Below are positions 1 to 11,774 of a stretch of DNA of 11,774 bases, one piece after another (the stretch's first letter is position 1; every line of letters begins with the position of its first letter). The stretch covers positions 1-11,774 of the forward strand of contig JALHJZ010000005.1 in the NCBI GenBank assembly GCA_022838705.1, given 5' to 3'. Both the position numbers and the translations under genes were made by a program. The stretch comes from Candidatus Bipolaricaulota bacterium (lineage in GTDB: Bacteria > Bipolaricaulota > Bipolaricaulia > Bipolaricaulales > Bipolaricaulaceae). The notes below the pieces were generated by a model. It saw only the letters and a list, made by a program, of their open reading frames with translations, did no database searches and was not told the DNA's origin.

Positions 1-67
1 CAATTTTAAGTATCTGAAAGAAGAAATTGTAGGAATAATTAGGGGAAATAGGTGGATTTTCCCGCCT
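1..67 (+). promoter_or_regulatory. Putative 3' end of the CRISPR leader
   Basis: This stretch contains no copy of the repeat. At 67 bases it is much longer than any spacer in the array (35-39), so it lies outside the array. It touches repeat 1, which is intact, and it lies upstream in the direction implied by the ATTGAAAT repeat ending. A leader end is therefore more likely than a trailer, because trailer-side repeats are often degenerate. It is AT- and purine-rich. I see no convincing -35/-10 pair; the array promoter would be farther upstream, outside the window. By analogy with other arrays, these bases would include the recognition sequence that directs Cas1-Cas2 to insert new spacers at the leader-repeat junction (67/68). 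I see no start codon with a usable reading frame here. Confidence 0.65.
50..67 (+). promoter_or_regulatory. Inverted repeat at the leader-repeat junction
   Basis: AGGTGG (50-55) can pair with CCGCCT (62-67) around a six-base ATTTTC loop: six pairs, one of them G-T. It is the only GC-rich patch in the putative leader and its right arm ends exactly at the first base of repeat 1. Leader-end motifs that position the adaptation complex are known in several CRISPR types, but this one is not a motif I recognise. The DNA dyad is imperfect, so the pairing would work better in RNA than as a protein-binding palindrome. Confidence 0.3.
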
Positions 68-1496
<1,429 letters not shown>

Positions 1497-1529
1497 ATAG
1501 GACAACAAATTTGGAATTGGATAACAAGT

Positions 1530-2959
<1,430 letters not shown>

Positions 2960-2997
2960 CTGCTTTCTCTCTCGCTCGTTCCTCTTCAATCTCTGCT

Positions 2998-4433
<1,436 letters not shown>

Positions 4434-4463
4434 TTTCCTTTCTACATTTCAGGCATTCTTTTA

Positions 4464-5894
<1,431 letters not shown>

Positions 5895-5927
5895 CTGGTT
5901 CTTTATACTGTATTCCAGCACTATTAC

Positions 5928-7361
<1,434 letters not shown>

Positions 7362-7463
7362 TCATCAAAAAAAAGACGATAAATTTTTTCTATCTGCTAA
7401 AATCAGACTATTTTAGGATTGAAATGACACACCTTCGGGTTATTCACAAACCGGTGACGGAGC

Positions 7464-7494
<31 letters not shown>

Positions 7495-7531
7495 TACTGA
7501 GGTTAAGAGAGGGTATTTTAGGCCAGTTAGC

Positions 7532-7562
<31 letters not shown>

Positions 7563-7598
7563 TCATCAAACCAGATCTGGGGCCACTACTGCCCCTGC

Positions 7599-7631
<33 letters not shown>

Positions 7632-7664
7632 GTAAACAGCAACGAGACTTGGTGTCACTCTCGC

Positions 7665-7728
<64 letters not shown>

Positions 7729-7824
7729 GCTAAAATCAGACTATTTTAGGATTGAAATGACATTAAGGGGGAGCAGTTAGGAAAAATAAAATTTGCTAAA
7801 ATCAGACTATTTTAGGATTGAAAT

Positions 7825-7861
7825 AACCGGCATATATCAATCAAAACTAAAGGTGTGATAT
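7825..7861 (+). repeat. Spacer B, first copy (S117)
   Basis: This 37-base spacer begins AACCGGCATATATCAATC and ends GGTGTGATAT. It is identical to the spacer at 9289-9325. It sits two units after spacer A, with the unrelated 36-base spacer X (7759-7794) between them. The spacer that follows (S118) is not shared with the second location. Confidence 0.95.
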
Positions 7862-7863
7862 GC

Positions 7864-7894
<31 letters not shown>

Positions 7895-8065
7895 ACCGAC
7901 ATAAACGCACCTCTTAACACTTTTTTTAGCTAAAATCAGACTATTTTAGGATTGAAATAAGAACATCTTTTTACCTGGTATGGGTCCGGTCATTTGCTAA
8001 AATCAGACTATTTTAGGATTGAAATACGTGACGAATAAAACTGATAGCAGCAACGCCGCTAAGGC

Positions 8066-8096
<31 letters not shown>

Positions 8097-8132
8097 TTTT
8101 TCAACTTCTTCATTGCTTACCATAGCAGGAGC

Positions 8133-8163
<31 letters not shown>

Positions 8164-8198
8164 TGTGTACGGACTTGACCGGCCTGTGTATTTACCGC

Positions 8199-8229
<31 letters not shown>

Positions 8230-8264
8230 CAGGTCTGGTTGATGATAGCTACACTGGGAGTCGC

Positions 8265-8295
<31 letters not shown>

Positions 8296-8463
8296 ATACA
8301 GATTACATTAGGCGGTGCTGTTAATACTGCTAAAATCAGACTATTTTAGGATTGAAATCCTGATACTGTGGAGGTGCTTGCTCGATGATTTTCTGCTAAA
8401 ATCAGACTATTTTAGGATTGAAATACAGTTAATGTTATATTACCAGTTTCACATCCAGTTAGC

Positions 8464-8527
<64 letters not shown>

Positions 8528-8529
8528 GC

Positions 8530-8560
<31 letters not shown>

Positions 8561-8595
8561 TTTTTATAGCTGATTCAATCATTCCAGGTATATGC

Positions 8596-8627
<32 letters not shown>

Positions 8628-8661
8628 TTTTGGTGTGGAACCAGCCTCGTAGAGCTTAAGC

Positions 8662-8726
<65 letters not shown>

Positions 8727-8927
8727 GCTAAAATCAGACTATTTTAGGATTGAAATATCTAGTTCGGCTTGTTTGGTTAAATTTGCACTGGTGCTAAAAT
8801 CAGACTATTTTAGGATTGAAATCGGGATGAAGCGACGATCATAGTATCTGATTTTGAAGGCTAAAATCAGACTATTTTAGGATTGAAATCGAAGACAGCT
8901 TCACCTACCGAGTACAAAGACGCAAGC

Positions 8928-8958
<31 letters not shown>

Positions 8959-8994
8959 GGATGGTGTAAAGCCGGATTAGAAGACCAGATTTGC

Positions 8995-9025
<31 letters not shown>

Positions 9026-9060
9026 TGATCCAGAACAGAAAAAGCCAGGGGTGTGGTTGC

Positions 9061-9091
<31 letters not shown>

Positions 9092-9126
9092 TTATACGAA
9101 AATGACACCTTATTAGCAGAAGAAGC

Positions 9127-9190
<64 letters not shown>

Positions 9191-9288
9191 GCTAAAATCA
9201 GACTATTTTAGGATTGAAATCGGCGTGGGTGGATATAACGAAATAAAGAGAGGTGAAAGCTAAAATCAGACTATTTTAGGATTGAAAT

Positions 9289-9325
9289 AACCGGCATATA
9301 TCAATCAAAACTAAAGGTGTGATAT
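9289..9325 (+). repeat. Spacer B, second copy (S139)
   Basis: This is the exact second copy of the spacer at 7825-7861. It again lies two units after spacer A, but with spacer Y (9221-9258) in place of X between them. Y is 38 bases and X is 36, so the A copies are 1462 bases apart and the B copies 1464. Confidence 0.95.
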
Positions 9326-9327
9326 GC

Positions 9328-9359
<32 letters not shown>

Positions 9360-9459
9360 TTTCTGTTATCATCTGCTTAACCTTCTCGTGGGCTAAAATC
9401 AGACTATTTTAGGATTGAAATAAGAATATTTCATTCTTCATGATATCAGAGATTCTAGC

Positions 9460-9490
<31 letters not shown>

Positions 9491-9525
9491 ATTTCTTTAA
9501 TTTCTCAAAGTTATAGTGGGGGTGC

Positions 9526-9557
<32 letters not shown>

Positions 9558-9591
9558 ATTTGGGTGGTACCTGGTAGGTCATGATACACGC

Positions 9592-9622
<31 letters not shown>

Positions 9623-9723
9623 AACTTCGTCACTTTGGCATAAATGGTTCATTTAGCTAAAATCAGACTATTTTAGGATTGAAATAACCTTTCACTTATT
9701 TGGTAACTGGTTATTTCATAAGC

Positions 9724-9754
<31 letters not shown>

Positions 9755-9790
9755 AATTCTTCAACAGACGCTGCTTCATAGTAGAAAGGC

Positions 9791-9822
<32 letters not shown>

Positions 9823-9857
9823 TTGATTGTGTAGACGAATCGGCCGCTGCGATTAGC

Positions 9858-9890
<33 letters not shown>

Positions 9891-10056
9891 ATCACCAGCA
9901 TCCGGGGCCTCAGTAGCAAATGCTAAAATCAGACTATTTTAGGATTGAAATGTCCTCCGATATCGTTTGCTTTGGTTTCTAGACAGGCGCTAAAATCAGA
10001 CTATTTTAGGATTGAAATATCTAAACTAGAGAATATTGGGCGTGAGGAGGCTAAGC

Positions 10057-10088
<32 letters not shown>

Positions 10089-10121
10089 TAATGCTTATGC
10101 ATCGGGTGATTATACTTCAGC

Positions 10122-10153
<32 letters not shown>

Positions 10154-10187
10154 CAAATCTTTTCCTCTTCTGTGCGATATTTTTCGC

Positions 10188-10219
<32 letters not shown>

Positions 10220-10253
10220 CTTTATTAATTATATAATCAACAAAATCACGAGC

Positions 10254-10312
<59 letters not shown>

Positions 10313-10346
10313 TAAATCAAATCTTTAAAATGTATTCACTAAGTGC

Positions 10347-10378
<32 letters not shown>

Positions 10379-10412
10379 CTTATCTCCTAGTTTCTTATAT
10401 CTTGTTTCTGGC

Positions 10413-10445
<33 letters not shown>

Positions 10446-10546
10446 ACCTCCTATATCAATATCTAATTCTGCTTTCTGGCTAAAATCAGACTATTTTAGG
10501 ATTGAAATCTGTTTAACGAATTCTCTTAACTCTAAACCGAACTTGC

Positions 10547-10577
<31 letters not shown>

Positions 10578-10612
10578 CTCTTCATCCTTACTCGTTTTCA
10601 ACAACACTGCGC

Positions 10613-10643
<31 letters not shown>

Positions 10644-10679
10644 AAACTCAGTCCTAATTCTACTTTGTTATTAAGCCGC

Positions 10680-10711
<32 letters not shown>

Positions 10712-10745
10712 GGTTATCCAGTTAAAGCACGACGTCCGCTGGTGC

Positions 10746-10778
<33 letters not shown>

Positions 10779-10812
10779 CTCTGCACAAATATCAGGATCT
10801 CCATCAAATTGC

Positions 10813-10845
<33 letters not shown>

Positions 10846-10880
10846 TAAGTTCTGCAATCTCTAAGTAACGTTTAATAAGC

Positions 10881-10911
<31 letters not shown>

Positions 10912-10947
10912 GTTTATTAAAATTCTCATAGAAATGGTTGTTTAGGC

Positions 10948-10979
<32 letters not shown>

Positions 10980-11014
10980 ATAATCCTTTATTATCATGTC
11001 GTTAAACTTTATGC

Positions 11015-11046
<32 letters not shown>

Positions 11047-11146
11047 GGAATTAAACGTCTTTATTCCTATGGAATTATGCTAAAATCAGACTATTTTAGG
11101 ATTGAAATGACAGGTTAGGGAAGAGTTTTTAAACACTAGTATGGGC

Positions 11147-11178
<32 letters not shown>

Positions 11179-11213
11179 TTTAACACCGTTTGAGCCGTAC
11201 AACTTGTACTGGC

Positions 11214-11278
<65 letters not shown>

Positions 11279-11280
11279 GC

Positions 11281-11312
<32 letters not shown>

Positions 11313-11347
11313 TTCAAGTTTAATCATCTCTGCCCTATTATTCGTGC

Positions 11348-11378
<31 letters not shown>

Positions 11379-11441
11379 GGTAGGGTTACAGTTTCTCCTA
11401 AAACGTTTGTTGCTAAAATCAGACTATTTTAGGATTGAAAT

Positions 11442-11478
11442 CGATTTTAAAGTCCGTGTTTTGGAGTTTAAAGTCCTT
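11442..11478 (+). other. Spacer S172 with an internal 10-base direct repeat
   Basis: TTTAAAGTCC occurs twice in this 37-base spacer, at 11446-11455 and 11467-11476, with a 21-base period. Read in one frame it would encode a repeated Phe-Lys-Val at a seven-residue spacing. The source element may carry a 21-base tandem repeat, either iteron-like DNA or a heptad-repeat protein. Confidence 0.6.
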
Positions 11479-11480
11479 GC

Positions 11481-11511
<31 letters not shown>

Positions 11512-11546
11512 CTAAATATTTATCTATGAAAAGCTTTGGAAGTTGC

Positions 11547-11610
<64 letters not shown>

Positions 11611-11677
11611 GCTAAAATCAGACTATTTTAGGATTGAAATACCAAAATAGATCATATATTGCTCTTGTTTTTCTTGC

Positions 11678-11709
<32 letters not shown>

Positions 11710-11743
11710 TAAATCTGTACCCCTTTTGGCACTGTTATCTTGC

Positions 11744-11774
<31 letters not shown>

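Noticed and set aside
7571..7595. Two adjoining dyads in S113 (CCAGATCTGG, then GGGGC and GCCCC)
   Set aside because: This is more structured than most spacers and could be a terminator-like protospacer, but it lacks a T-tract and the number of spacers scanned makes one such case unremarkable.

Overview
The window is one very large CRISPR array, with no protein-coding gene that I can support. After 67 bases of non-repeat sequence at the left edge, a 30-base repeat begins at position 68 and recurs to the right edge. The last repeat ends at 11771, and three bases of a further spacer follow, so the array is cut by the window end and is longer than what is seen here. I placed every unit by reading through the sequence. 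There are 177 repeats: 176 are full-length with no substitution that I noticed, and one is a 26-base truncated copy. There are 175 complete spacers of 35-39 bases (19 of 35, 64 of 36, 71 of 37, 17 of 38, 4 of 39). These lengths add up exactly to the span 68-11771.

The repeat is AT-rich (8 G/C in 30). It holds a perfect 7-bp stem, CTAAAAT / ATTTTAG, with the 6-base loop CAGACT, and it ends in ATTGAAAT. That ending is the classic 8-base 5' handle of Cas6-processed crRNAs in type I-B and many type III systems. It sets the transcription direction as left to right and makes the left 67 bases the likely leader end. No cas gene is in the window, so the subtype stays open. The AT-rich spacers, the strong AGGAGG-like ribosome-binding sites inside a few spacers, and the repeat class all suit a low-GC Firmicute (Clostridia-like) host and its phages. 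This is a guess, not an identification.

Layout: 1-67 putative leader end, with a small inverted repeat directly against repeat 1; 68-7692 spacers 1-114, all different as far as I can see; 7693-9325 a region holding two spacers that each occur twice, in the order A-X-B and A-Y-B, 22 units apart; 10252-10307 a full repeat joined directly to a truncated repeat with no spacer between them; 11242-11610 a spacer present twice with a one-base difference at its 3' end. In an array that grows at the leader end, all these irregularities lie in the older, distal third. Spacer length is also much tighter in the distal part than in the leader-proximal part.

How it would work: a leader promoter upstream of the window would drive a long pre-crRNA. 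Each hairpin would be cut just before ATTGAAAT, giving about 175 guides against past invaders. Unit numbering below is R1-R177 for repeats from left to right. Spacer Sn follows repeat Rn, and S154 has zero length.
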